Notes: a model not told the origin generated them from the letters alone. Counted from the stretch's first letter, positions 17,821 to 26,490 are shown. The stretch: 64,000 nucleotides of DNA from CAYVBJ01 sp964449075 (GCA_964449075.1 CAYVBJ010000001.1:1-64000), one strand, 5' to 3'. Program-made: numbers and translations.

Positions 17821-18671
17821 TGTCATACGCAATACGAAATACACTTATTCTGCTTGTGGTGCTCTTAGCTATTCTGGGTACCGGTTTTGGATATATTCAG
17901 TACTACCAAAAAACAACTATTGAAGAAATGAGTGTGCGTGCAGATGAGCTTCAAAATGAGTATAACAACAAGAAATCTATTGCAGACCAGCTTCCGGTTA
18001 TCCGTGAACAGCTTGAAGCAGCCCAGAGGTTTATCGGTAATTTTGATAAAGCCCTGTTTTCGTCCAATAATCCCGATGATGTATTTGATTTTTTAATCGA
18101 TCTGTCGCCCGAAAGTGAAGACCTGGAATTTGACTACGTGTTCAGTGATTCTTCTTTAACTGAAAGGTATGGAATTATAGGTTCTTCAATCAACGGAACA
18201 GGTGGTTACAGGTCAGTATTTAACTTTATTAACAGAATTGAAAATAGTCAGGCGGTACAAAAGATAAATAATATAACTGTTACACCAATTGGTGAACCAG
18301 AGAATTACAATCGTGTCAGTTTCAATTTTGAAATGAGCAGTTTTTATAATCGCTCAGGGACTATGGATGCCACTGCAATGTTCACAAATCTCAGGCCCGT
18401 TGAAGAATTTTCTAATCCATTTTTCCCTTTGATCCGTGACTTGCCACCAAATGTTGATAATTTGACAAATATTGAAAACAGCAGGTTGGTTGGTATTTCT
18501 TCGTCAAAAGTTTTTGTAATGAATCAAAATGGCAGAATGGTCAATTTAAAAGAAAACGATCCTGTTTTTATGGGGCGTCTGGAAAGAATTGATTTAACTA
18601 ACGGCCGGGCAGTTTTCCGGCTAAACAAAGGCGGAATTATTGAGATGGTTACTCTGGAGGTTCAACGATGA
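17820..18671 (+). CDS. PilO-like alignment protein with C-terminal PilP/GspC-like domain
   Basis: A 283-residue bitopic inner-membrane protein. A transmembrane helix at residues 7-25 (L-I-L-L-V-V-L-L-A-I-L-G-T-G) is followed by a coiled coil (about 33-70) and a PilO ferredoxin-like domain (about 75-180, including the typical G-T-G-G-Y-R-S-V-F-N-F-I-N-R-I-E). After a linker, residues about 220-283 form a small beta domain (R-L-V-G-I-S-S-S-K-V-F-V-M, L-K-E-N-D-P-V-F-M-G) resembling the PilP/GspC homology region that contacts the secretin. It would thus combine PilO and PilP. The start overlaps the PilM-PilN stop by one base, and its end overlaps the secretin start as ATGA. Confidence 0.78.
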   Translation: MSYAIRNTLILLVVLLAILGTGFGYIQYYQKTTIEEMSVRADELQNEYNNKKSIADQLPVIREQLEAAQRFIGNFDKALFSSNNPDDVFDFLIDLSPESEDLEFDYVFSDSSLTERYGIIGSSINGTGGYRSVFNFINRIENSQAVQKINNITVTPIGEPENYNRVSFNFEMSSFYNRSGTMDATAMFTNLRPVEEFSNPFFPLIRDLPPNVDNLTNIENSRLVGISSSKVFVMNQNGRMVNLKENDPVFMGRLERIDLTNGRAVFRLNKGGIIEMVTLEVQR

Positions 18672-20569
18672 AAAATAAACATATGAATACAAAACAAACA
18701 ATTACTACATTTTTATTGATTTTTATAATCGTTGGGAGTTCTCAAATATCCCATGCACAACAGGGTGACGTTCCGCGTGAATTTCGCGAGTATACAAATC
18801 CCCAGGAAATGGTTTCTTTTAACAGGGAAACCTCATTCCAGGATGCGATTGAAGTATTAAATCAATTTGCGCAGGAATTTCAGAATAAGATTATAGTCGA
18901 CAGGTCCGATTATTCAGGACCGATTGGCATAACTCTGCCGGCTATGTACTGGAGAGATGCCCTGGATTTTATTCTTAGAGTTCAGAATCTTGTAGCACTT
19001 GAGTCAAGTGATATGATTGAAATCGTGACACGGGAACAGGCGCAGGAGATGCAGTCTCCGGGTCAGGCAAGGCAATCTGCAGGTGCAGGTATAACCGATG
19101 AGATCATTGCAAATACCAGTACAAGGGAAGTCCGAATAAATGCCACCTTTTTTGAAGGAAACAGACGCGCATTACAGGAAATTGGTGTAGATTGGTCTAC
19201 GCTTACAAGCAATGTTCCTGATAATGTTCAAAGTTTTGTAGGAGATCAACAGTCCGGCGGCGGCAGTGGAGGCGGAGGTGGCGGAAGCGGTGGTGGCCAG
19301 CAAGAAGGTCAATTACCGACCACTCAATTCGATGGCAGGTTTGTATCCGTTAACTCAAAAGGTGCTCAAAGTGTTTCTCAAAATGTATTTAATTCACTTG
19401 TTAACTTTGGAGATATAGGGGCAGGAATTGAAGTGCAGGCACTGTTCAGTGCATTCGAAGCCGATAATCTGGGTCAAATACTTGCTACTCCTTCTATCAA
19501 GGTGATGGACGGTGAACAGGGCCGGATCCAGGTTGGACAGGATTTTTCTATAAAACAGCGTGATATTGCAGGTAACGTTACAGATCAATTCTTTAGCACA
19601 GGTACAATTTTGAATGTTACACCGCAGGTTATTACTCAGGATGATACAACTTTTGTTTATCTCGAAATTGATACGGAACGTTCGTCAGCTCAGCCGGATC
19701 CTGTAAGTACCATTATTAATAAGCAAACTGCAACAACACATTCTCTCTTACTGGATGGAGAGAGTACTGTAATTGCAGGTCTTTACCGAACGGAACGCAC
19801 TGAAGTAAGAAGAGGTATTCCCATTTTGAAAGATCTGCCGCCATGGTTTTTCGGATTGAGGTATCTGTTTGGTTTCAATTCCATCGATAACCAGGAAGCG
19901 GAATTAATTGTGCTGCTGCAGGCCGAGCTGGAGGATACAATTCCGGAAAGAATGAGAAAGATTTTTAAATCTAAACAAGAACTTCTGAACCTGGAAAAAG
20001 AGAGGCATAGAAATGAATTTGACCAGGATACTTTTGATGATTTAAATAATGAAGAGACAGAGGAAGCCGAAACCGATTCCGTAGTAACTGAAATTATGGA
20101 AGAGGAAGCTGTTATTCCTGAAATGACAGAAAAACAACCTGAAAAATCAATTGAACCGGCTGAATCAAAAACTAAAGAGACAGAAAGCAGAGCTGTAATC
20201 TCAGAAATTTCATTGAAGCAGTCTGATGTAGGGAAAAAGAACATTTCTGAATTTGCGGATGAATGGAAGCCGGTGGAAGCTGCTAATATGAGCAACGGCT
20301 ATGAGGATCTTGAATTTTACGTGATCGGTGGCTCTTTTACGGTACGTGAAAATGCATTCAGCCTCTTTGATGATCTCAAATCAAAAGGATATGAGGCGCA
20401 TATGCTTTTCAACCCGGCAACCAACTACTACTTTGTGGCTTATGCAGGTTTTGAAGATTTCGGTAAAGCACTTGGTTATACCAGGCAAATACAGGACGAA
20501 GTTCAGTCTCAGGCCTGGTTGTCAAGGATAATCAGGGAGTCCAGACTTGATCTCAACAACAATGGATAA
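18668..20569 (+). CDS. pilQ: Type IV pilus secretin with C-terminal SPOR domain
   Basis: Outer-membrane secretin that forms the exit channel for the pilus. Of 633 residues, 1-30 are a signal peptide ending S-H-A, and about 49-120 are an STN-like N domain. About 197-213 are a glycine/serine-rich linker, and about 215-430 carry the secretin core (L-A-T-P-S-I-K-V-M-D-G-E, G-T-I-L-N-V-T-P-Q-V, V-I-A-G-L-Y-R-T-E, G-I-P-I-L-K-D-L-P). A roughly 110-residue acidic, probably disordered stretch leads to a SPOR-like domain at about 548-617 (F-Y-V-I-G-G-S-F through A-Y-A-G-F-E-D-F-G-K-A). SPOR domains bind denuded septal peptidoglycan, so cell-wall anchoring is a reasonable inference. Last gene of the cluster; starts in an ATGA overlap. 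Confidence 0.9.
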   Translation: MKNKHMNTKQTITTFLLIFIIVGSSQISHAQQGDVPREFREYTNPQEMVSFNRETSFQDAIEVLNQFAQEFQNKIIVDRSDYSGPIGITLPAMYWRDALDFILRVQNLVALESSDMIEIVTREQAQEMQSPGQARQSAGAGITDEIIANTSTREVRINATFFEGNRRALQEIGVDWSTLTSNVPDNVQSFVGDQQSGGGSGGGGGGSGGGQQEGQLPTTQFDGRFVSVNSKGAQSVSQNVFNSLVNFGDIGAGIEVQALFSAFEADNLGQILATPSIKVMDGEQGRIQVGQDFSIKQRDIAGNVTDQFFSTGTILNVTPQVITQDDTTFVYLEIDTERSSAQPDPVSTIINKQTATTHSLLLDGESTVIAGLYRTERTEVRRGIPILKDLPPWFFGLRYLFGFNSIDNQEAELIVLLQAELEDTIPERMRKIFKSKQELLNLEKERHRNEFDQDTFDDLNNEETEEAETDSVVTEIMEEEAVIPEMTEKQPEKSIEPAESKTKETESRAVISEISLKQSDVGKKNISEFADEWKPVEAANMSNGYEDLEFYVIGGSFTVRENAFSLFDDLKSKGYEAHMLFNPATNYYFVAYAGFEDFGKALGYTRQIQDEVQSQAWLSRIIRESRLDLNNNG

Positions 20570-20622
20570 CCGGCTGTATCCCGGCTATTACCTGAGTTAA
20601 ATAAGCAGTCTGTAAAAGAAAT

Positions 20623-21426
20623 TCATGTACTAACAGGAACAGATTCAGACTGTTCCTGTAAAAATTTAATCGCTATTTTATTAAATTTTTTCGGCTCTTC
20701 CACATTACATACATGCCCGCAATTCTCTACAACCGCAAGTTTACTTTTTGAAAATCCGGCTACCATTTTTTTGACAGGCGGTAAAAACATATGATCCTCG
20801 CTCCCCATCACATAAAGTGTTGGTGAATCCATCTCCTGCTCTTTGAAATATTTCAAAAGCGGATTGATATCATAAGTGAGACGAAACCATTTTAAAAATT
20901 CCTTTTGGGCAAGTTTTTTGGCATCTCTGATAAATAACATTCTTGTTTCTGAATGGTTTTTTCGTGGCATAATTATCCATGCAAATAATTTATAAAGCCA
21001 CATGAAAGGGACAATTCGTTTAAATGCATGGCCGAGCCATACCAAAAAACGGGATCTTACATCCAATCTGGTAATAGCACCGCACATAACAGCTGATTGT
21101 ACAATTTCCGGTTTTATGTCAGCAATCGTGCGGATTATAATTGTACCAAGTGAAACGCCAACAAAATGAGCTTTATTGATATTCTGCTCTTCCAGTACAT
21201 GAAGAACATCATTGCTCACCGTCCTGAAAGTATATTTCTCTTTGTAATAGTCCTGCAGTGCACCTGCAGATTTACCATGTCCACGAAGATCTACCAACAG
21301 AACGTTAAATTGTTTTCGAAAAGCGTTAACCTGTTTAAACCAGATAGATGAGGAACCACCGGCACCGTGGATAAAGACTACCCAGTCCAAATTTTCATTT
21401 TTAAAATATTTTTTACTATATAACAT
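20623..21426 (-). CDS. Alpha/beta-hydrolase fold protein
   Basis: A 267-residue alpha/beta hydrolase of unknown substrate. The oxyanion H-G motif is V-V-F-I-H-G-A-G-G. The nucleophile elbow is G-V-S-L-G-T at about residue 92. The acid is probably the aspartate in M-G-S-E-D-H-M-F near 215, and the catalytic histidine is in N-C-G-H-V-C-N near 240, so the triad looks intact. A lid-like helical insert with tryptophans sits in the middle. No signal peptide. It is convergent with pilQ and divergent from the olsB-like gene, with 155 bases between. An involvement in lipid metabolism would be only a guess from the neighbours. Confidence 0.87.
   Translation of the reverse strand: MLYSKKYFKNENLDWVVFIHGAGGSSSIWFKQVNAFRKQFNVLLVDLRGHGKSAGALQDYYKEKYTFRTVSNDVLHVLEEQNINKAHFVGVSLGTIIIRTIADIKPEIVQSAVMCGAITRLDVRSRFLVWLGHAFKRIVPFMWLYKLFAWIIMPRKNHSETRMLFIRDAKKLAQKEFLKWFRLTYDINPLLKYFKEQEMDSPTLYVMGSEDHMFLPPVKKMVAGFSKSKLAVVENCGHVCNVEEPKKFNKIAIKFLQEQSESVPVST
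20633..20659. other. Perfect 10-bp hairpin at the pilQ / hydrolase convergence
   Basis: ACAGGAACAG and CTGTTCCTGT flank a 7-base loop inside the last codons of the minus-strand hydrolase gene and 63 bases after the pilQ stop. It would fold in both transcripts. Neither strand has a run of at least five U after it, so the role as terminator is uncertain. Confidence 0.35.
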
Positions 21427-21581
21427 AAAAGGGAATAGTCTTAGAATCTTCTGAAAAATTTAAACACAAATACATTAACGTAACATTCCCCATAAAATTT
21501 ACATTTAATTAATATAGACATTAATTTTTTGCTAAACGATATACGTATAATTTCAGCAAATTATCAAATATATTTAATATC

Positions 21582-22373
21582 ATGTTACAGCAAAAAACAA
21601 GAAGACGGAGCAACTCCATTTATACAAAAGATATATTAAAAAATAACAGGTACACAGTTCGCTTTGCCAGAAATCAGAATGAGGTGCGCGCTGCATTAGA
21701 GTTGAGATTTATAGTTTTTAATCTGGAATTGGGAGAGGGACTTCCTGAATCCTACCGGTCAGGAATGGATACAGATAAATATGACAAGCAGTGTGATCAT
21801 TTGATTGTAATTGAGAACTCATCAGGTAAGGTAGTAGGAACCTATCGAATGCAGTCATCTGATCAGGCAAACGAAGGAGAAGGATTTTATACGTCAGATG
21901 AATTTTATGTAAATCAATTACCTGAAAAAGTTTTAAATAATGCAGTTGAACTCGGCAGAGCCTGCATAAAAAAAGAACACAGAAGCGGTCGGGTTTTATA
22001 TATGTTGTGGAGAGGTATGGCTGCCTATATTCAGGCAATGAATAAAAGATATTTGTTTGGATGCTGCTCAGTAACAAGCCAGGATCCATGTCTTGGATTT
22101 TCGATTGAAGAGTATTTACATGAAAACAAATTTTATCACCCCAAATACTACGTTGAAACAAAAAGAGAATTTGTTTGCGAAAGACCACAACGTGCAAATT
22201 TGCATAAAATTGAATCTGCCAGGGAATTACCACCACTTTTTAAAATGTACCTTGAACTGGGAACTCTTGTATGCAGTCCGCCCGCAATGGATAAAAAGTT
22301 TAAAACCATTGATTTCCTTATTCTTCTCGACATTCAGCATTTAAATGAGAAATCAAAAGCACTCTTTTTTTAA
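21582..22373 (+). CDS. N-acyl amino acid synthase, OlsB/GlsB-like
   Basis: A 263-residue GNAT-fold acyltransferase of the OlsB/GlsB family (acetyltransferase-5 type). These enzymes move a 3-hydroxyacyl chain from ACP to the amino group of ornithine (OlsB) or glycine (GlsB), the first step of amino-acid lipid synthesis. Family features: A-L-E-L-R-F-I-V-F-N-L-E-L-G near residue 40, D-K-Y-D-x-x-C-D-H-L-I-V, G-T-Y-R-M-Q, the E-L-G-R-A-C-I segment near 125, and L-F-G-C-C-S-V. It is followed after 21 bases by the OlsA/GlsA-type O-acyltransferase. Whether ornithine or glycine is the substrate cannot be decided here; Bacteroidota relatives usually make glycine lipids. Confidence 0.85.
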   Translation: MLQQKTRRRSNSIYTKDILKNNRYTVRFARNQNEVRAALELRFIVFNLELGEGLPESYRSGMDTDKYDKQCDHLIVIENSSGKVVGTYRMQSSDQANEGEGFYTSDEFYVNQLPEKVLNNAVELGRACIKKEHRSGRVLYMLWRGMAAYIQAMNKRYLFGCCSVTSQDPCLGFSIEEYLHENKFYHPKYYVETKREFVCERPQRANLHKIESARELPPLFKMYLELGTLVCSPPAMDKKFKTIDFLILLDIQHLNEKSKALFF

Positions 22374-22394
22374 AAAAATTGTAAATTTGACCGC

Positions 22395-23192
22395 ATGAAG
22401 CACGTGCGGGCAACTTTAAAAATATTAGCTCTTTTTTTACACACAGGATTTATCTGTGCTGTTTATTTAATTTTGTTGGTTCCGGTTGTATTAACCAACT
22501 CTTCTTATGAACCACTGAGAAATTTCTTTATGAGCTTCTGGTCGAAAGGAATTCTCCGTTTATTTAATATTCACATCAATGTGAAGGGTAATATACCTGA
22601 ACCGCCATTCTTTTTAGTCAGTAATCATCTGAGTTATCTTGACGTTATTGTATACTACAGTATTTTGAAAACAACATTTATTGCTAAGATGGATGTGAAA
22701 TCATGGCCGGTTTTGGGTTTTTTGATTCAATCTATGGGGGTGATCTTCATTAACCGCAATAAAAGAAGTGATGTAAGAAGAGTTAATGATTTAATTTCTT
22801 CAAATTTGAACAGATACCAGGGCATCATCCTCTTTCCTGAAGGTACCACGTCACCCGGCGAAACAGTGCTTCCGTTTCGTGCTTCCCTGCTCGAATATCC
22901 TGCTGCAAACAATTTATCTGTCCATTATTCTTCCATACGATACCAGACAGGAAGCAGTGATCCTCCTGCTTATGAATATGTAAGCTGGTGGGGAGACACA
23001 GAGTTTTTCCGGCACTTATATCTAATGGCAACATTGAAAAGCATTAAATCTAAAGTGATTTTTGGCAGTGAAACTCTTCACGAGAACGATCGTAAGTTAC
23101 TTGCTGGTTCTCTGTACAGGTATATCAGTGAATCATTCGAACCGATGGCATCACCAGGAGAAGTTGATGAATACGTACAACCTCTATTTTAA
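22395..23192 (+). CDS. Lyso-amino-acid-lipid O-acyltransferase, OlsA/GlsA-like (PlsC family)
   Basis: A 265-residue PlsC-family membrane acyltransferase with an N-terminal membrane helix (residues about 10-35). The HX4D active-site motif is S-N-H-L-S-Y-L-D at about 76-82 and the glycerolipid-binding motif is F-P-E-G-T-T-S near 155. Its place directly behind the OlsB-like gene makes it the likely second enzyme, which O-acylates the N-(3-hydroxyacyl) amino acid. A TAAATTTG sequence just before the start (22382-22389) matches the -7 consensus but may be chance, since the genes look co-transcribed. A general 1-acylglycerol-phosphate acyltransferase role is less likely because another plsC is at 52402-53175. 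Confidence 0.84.
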   Translation: MKHVRATLKILALFLHTGFICAVYLILLVPVVLTNSSYEPLRNFFMSFWSKGILRLFNIHINVKGNIPEPPFFLVSNHLSYLDVIVYYSILKTTFIAKMDVKSWPVLGFLIQSMGVIFINRNKRSDVRRVNDLISSNLNRYQGIILFPEGTTSPGETVLPFRASLLEYPAANNLSVHYSSIRYQTGSSDPPAYEYVSWWGDTEFFRHLYLMATLKSIKSKVIFGSETLHENDRKLLAGSLYRYISESFEPMASPGEVDEYVQPLF

Positions 23193-23204
23193 TGTAAGTT
23201 ATAA

Positions 23205-24776
23205 ATGCGAGTAAATCTTTTTGATTACCGTTTTCTTATTCCGGGTCTTTACCTTGTTTTATTATCAGCATCTTATGCTCAGCAGACCTTTTTCCCGAAT
23301 GTGCCAGGTGTAAATAAATATGAGAAAGCGATCTATTTTCATAGTACAGAAACAGGTACTGGTTCAGCAGGATATTATGAAGTAAAGACTACAAATTTAA
23401 ATCCATCTGTTCCGCTTCTACTGTTTCCTGATATCTACTACGATGCTGAATTCCTGCTTCCACTGGCAGAGAAACTGGCATCTGATCGAACTGTAATCGT
23501 ACCGTTATACCCGGGAGACCGGAATACTCCAAATGACCTTGTGGGTAGTTCAATTAAGGAAAAGTCCAATGCCGTTTCTCACTTGCTGACTGAACTGAAT
23601 ATTGAACAAGCTCATATTGCCGGGCAGGCTTACGGATCAGCCGTTGCTGCCAGGTTTTTACAGGAGAATCCTGATGCAGTAAAAAGCCTGACAATGATTT
23701 CGGGAATGGGTGTGCAGGAATTATACTTTATGGGAAATCATACCCTTAACAAGTTAATTTTTTCCATACTTAAACCAATTACCTGGACTTTTAAATACCT
23801 GGTACCTCATTTTGGCTGGTACTACAATCAACCTTTAGACTCCCATTTTGCATCCGGCCTTATAAACCTGGATATAAGCAGTCACAGGGATATCCTGAAA
23901 AGCATAACCGTTCCTGTCCAAATCTTACATGCGGCAGAAGACAGGTACATACCGGTGCAGACAGCAGAAGAACATCACAGAATAATACCCCAGAGCGAAT
24001 TGAGTTTTATTTCCGGTTTTCATAAATCAATTTTTTATAATTCTGATAAGTGGGCTGCTGAATTTTCTCTGTTTTTAAATCATGCAGACTCCGGACTGGC
24101 AAATTCAAAATCTGATGCCCCGGAAAAGAGAATAGCAAAAAGTGAGGAACCATTTGACAGAACTCAGGTTGTGCCATTCACAGGCTGGGTCTTTTTTCTC
24201 ATACTTGGCCTGATTGCATTTAGTTCTGTCTTAAATGAAGACATTGCAGGTATAGGCGGGGGGTTACTCGCAGCAAGGGGACTTATTGGTTTTTGGGATG
24301 CAGCAATTGCCTGTTTTTTTGGTATTGTCTTTTTTGATGTAATTATCTATTGGACCGGTAGGGTTTTCGGAAGCAGGGTGGTTAGAAAAGCCCCGATTAA
24401 ATGGTTTATAAATGAGCAGGATATTAAAAAAGCGGAAGCCATGTTTGAGCTCAGAGGCTTAGAAATTCTCTTCGCTGCTAAATTTATTCCGGGTACCAGG
24501 TTTCCTACCTATTTTAGTGCTGGTTTGTTAAAGAGTAACTTTCTGTTTTTCATGATCTATTTTATAGCATCTGTGATCATTTGGGTCCCAATTGTGGTTG
24601 GAATTTCTATGATTACAGGGCAGACACTTCTGTCGTTTTTTCAAAAATACCAGGACTATTTTGCACTATTTGCCATATTGAGCGGCGTACTTATTTACCT
24701 GTTTGTGAAATACATTCAGCCTTTCTTCACCGTTAAAGGTAGACGTAAGCTTATTGAAAAATGGAAAAGGAAATAA
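23205..24776 (+). CDS. Alpha/beta-hydrolase-like domain fused to DedA-family membrane protein
   Basis: A 523-residue two-part protein. Residues 1-25 are a signal peptide or membrane anchor ending Y-A-Q. About 45-300 form an exported alpha/beta-hydrolase fold. At the nucleophile elbow the sequence is A-G-Q-A-Y-G-S, with alanine where the serine should stand, while an aspartate (A-A-E-D-R-Y) and a histidine (S-G-F-H-K-S) remain. About 325-510 are a DedA/SNARE-associated domain with the signature N-E-D-I-A-G-I-G-G-G-L-L-A-A-R-G and the arginine motif K-F-I-P-G-T-R-F-P-T-Y. Several DedA proteins are lipid scramblases or flippases. It starts 12 bases after the OlsA-like gene, so a role in handling the amino-acid lipid is a fair inference. 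Confidence 0.83.
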   Translation: MRVNLFDYRFLIPGLYLVLLSASYAQQTFFPNVPGVNKYEKAIYFHSTETGTGSAGYYEVKTTNLNPSVPLLLFPDIYYDAEFLLPLAEKLASDRTVIVPLYPGDRNTPNDLVGSSIKEKSNAVSHLLTELNIEQAHIAGQAYGSAVAARFLQENPDAVKSLTMISGMGVQELYFMGNHTLNKLIFSILKPITWTFKYLVPHFGWYYNQPLDSHFASGLINLDISSHRDILKSITVPVQILHAAEDRYIPVQTAEEHHRIIPQSELSFISGFHKSIFYNSDKWAAEFSLFLNHADSGLANSKSDAPEKRIAKSEEPFDRTQVVPFTGWVFFLILGLIAFSSVLNEDIAGIGGGLLAARGLIGFWDAAIACFFGIVFFDVIIYWTGRVFGSRVVRKAPIKWFINEQDIKKAEAMFELRGLEILFAAKFIPGTRFPTYFSAGLLKSNFLFFMIYFIASVIIWVPIVVGISMITGQTLLSFFQKYQDYFALFAILSGVLIYLFVKYIQPFFTVKGRRKLIEKWKRK

Positions 24777-24859
24777 CTGTTTTTTTGTCTAGATACACGT
24801 AGCTGATGTAAATTCATGTGTAATGCAAAAATATTTTAGACAATCCGATTGGATTAAAT

Positions 24860-25348
24860 TCAGGGCTGATTTTTCCTTTTTGATTTAAAAAACTCTTTTA
24901 AAAGATAAGCAGAGTCCGATTCAAGCACTCCCTGAATGATTTCAATATTGTGATTTAACTTATCGCTGTTCGTCAGGTTAAAGACTGTACCGCATGAGCC
25001 AGCTCTTTCATCAAGAGCACCGAAAACAATCCGGTCAATTTTTGACCATATCAATGCACCTGCGCACATCGGGCAGGGCTCAAGAGTGACATAAAGAGTA
25101 CAACTATTCAGGTACTTATTGGAAAGGGTAGATGCAGCGGCTGAAATTGCGATCATTTCGGCGTGTGCTGTCGGATCTTTTAACCTTTCAGTTTGATTAT
25201 ATCCGCGGCCTATGATTCGTTCATTCTTTACAATAATTGCTCCAACCGGCACTTCTTCTTCGTCCATTGCTCTTTCGGCAAGCTTGAGAGCCTTAAGCAT
25301 AAAATTTTGATGATAATTCACTTTAGTTTCCAATTTTCCATTAAACAT
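24860..25348 (-). CDS. tadA: tRNA-specific adenosine deaminase
   Basis: Converts adenosine 34 to inosine in the anticodon of tRNA-Arg(ACG). The 162-residue cytidine-deaminase-fold protein has the zinc/active-site motif T-A-H-A-E-M (histidine ligand and proton-shuttle glutamate) near residue 62 and P-C-P-M-C-A-G-A near 92. D-E-E-E-V-P-V-G-A is at the N-terminus and the G-C-tolerant C-terminal helix ends L-L-K-E-F-F. Length and motif spacing match bacterial TadA. It is divergent from apt with a 69-base shared promoter region. Guanine deaminase is an alternative family reading but fits less well. Confidence 0.93.
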   Translation of the reverse strand: MFNGKLETKVNYHQNFMLKALKLAERAMDEEEVPVGAIIVKNERIIGRGYNQTERLKDPTAHAEMIAISAAASTLSNKYLNSCTLYVTLEPCPMCAGALIWSKIDRIVFGALDERAGSCGTVFNLTNSDKLNHNIEIIQGVLESDSAYLLKEFFKSKRKNQP

Positions 25349-25417
25349 TTACTCAGAATGTGTTATGTTTAGTTATAAGGTTTTCTAATGTATGATATAT
25401 AAATAAGTTACCTGTTT

Positions 25418-25966
25418 ATGACCATTGAAAAAATCGATGAATCGATTAAAGAACTTTTAAAAAATATGATTCGAACTATTCCTGACTATCCGAAACCGGG
25501 AATTCATTTCAAAGACATTACCCCTTTATTAGGAAACAAGGATACTCTTGAATTAACCTCTCGAATGCTGGCAGTGCCTTACAGAGGTACCAGGATTGAT
25601 TATGTAGCAGGTCTTGAATCAAGAGGATTTCTGTTTGGAATTAACATGGCTCAATATTTACATGCCGGTTTTGTTCCGATAAGAAAACCTAATAAACTGC
25701 CGGCTGATACGATTTCTGTCTCTTATGAGCTCGAATATGGAACAGACAGTCTTGAAATTCATAGTGATGCAATATTTGAAGGATCGAATGTGATTATCCA
25801 TGATGATTTAATTGCAACCGGAGGCACAGCTCTCGCAGCTTGCAAGCTTATTGAAAAGCTTGGCGGAAAAGTTGCCGGATTTTCTTTCGTAATGGAACTC
25901 AATGATTTAAAAGGCAAAGAAAAACTTCCTCAAAATGTTCCTTATCACACTGTTTTAGTTGTATAA
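25418..25966 (+). CDS. apt: Adenine phosphoribosyltransferase
   Basis: Salvages adenine to AMP using PRPP. The 182-residue type I phosphoribosyltransferase has the N-terminal P-D-Y-P-K-P-G-I-H-F-K-D-I-T-P-L-L motif, the G-L-E-S-R-G-F-L-F-G flexible-loop region, K-P-N-K-L-P and the PRPP-binding motif V-I-I-H-D-D-L-I-A-T-G-G-T-A near residue 128. Complete and of normal length. The downstream lipoprotein gene follows after 64 bases when its ATG at 26031 is used. Confidence 0.96.
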   Translation: MTIEKIDESIKELLKNMIRTIPDYPKPGIHFKDITPLLGNKDTLELTSRMLAVPYRGTRIDYVAGLESRGFLFGINMAQYLHAGFVPIRKPNKLPADTISVSYELEYGTDSLEIHSDAIFEGSNVIIHDDLIATGGTALAACKLIEKLGGKVAGFSFVMELNDLKGKEKLPQNVPYHTVLVV

Positions 25967-26030
25967 TGAAACATTTTTTGTAGTTTTAAATATAAATAAC
26001 ATTCACAAAAACAACCATAAAACCAACACC

Positions 26031-26480
26031 ATGGCAAAAACAAACATAACTACCTTACTGATTGGTGTAGCACTGCTGCTTGGTACAGTTGCATGTGGTC
26101 CATCTCTTGTAATTCAAAATGTGGACTATTCACAGCCTGTTGAGAGTGTGCTTTCCCCTGACAACGATAACATTGTACACGATCAGCGCTACGCAGTTAA
26201 ATTCAACGTGTCACCTGTCTTGAACGAAGAGGGTACAAACAGCGTCGATAATGTGCACCTGATCCGAAATGATGCCGGATTTTATTTTGTAACGGCTTCA
26301 GGCTTCCAAAATGTCTACGTTTTCGAAACGGCAGAAAGTGAACTGCAACTATCCAGTAAAATTGCAATTACAACAGAAGGTCTGGGTGAACCGGCATTCA
26401 ATCAGCGACAGGATCATATTGAACTGATTGATATGGCAACCGGAGACACATACCGTTTAACTCAAGAAGGAATACAATAG
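26031..26480 (+). CDS. Hypothetical lipoprotein
   Basis: A 149-residue exported protein with no recognised domain. The ATG at 26031 gives a lysine-containing n-region, a hydrophobic core and a lipobox-like L-L-G-T-V-A-C (cysteine at residue 22), so acylation by Lgt/LspA is likely, although the -3 position is threonine rather than leucine. An earlier in-frame ATG at 25959 overlaps apt and adds a non-signal-like extension, so it is rejected. The mature part is rich in short beta-strand patterns. The next gene follows after 10 bases with a perfect AGGAGG ribosome site, suggesting a two-gene envelope unit. Confidence 0.7.
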   Translation: MAKTNITTLLIGVALLLGTVACGPSLVIQNVDYSQPVESVLSPDNDNIVHDQRYAVKFNVSPVLNEEGTNSVDNVHLIRNDAGFYFVTASGFQNVYVFETAESELQLSSKIAITTEGLGEPAFNQRQDHIELIDMATGDTYRLTQEGIQ

Positions 26481-26490
26481 GAGGCCAATT

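Noticed and set aside
19254..19305. GC-rich repeat in pilQ
   Set aside because: It encodes the glycine/serine linker of the secretin, not a separate repeat element.
25959..26030. Upstream start for the lipoprotein after apt
   Set aside because: It would overlap apt and remove the signal peptide from the N-terminus; ATG at 26031 fits better.
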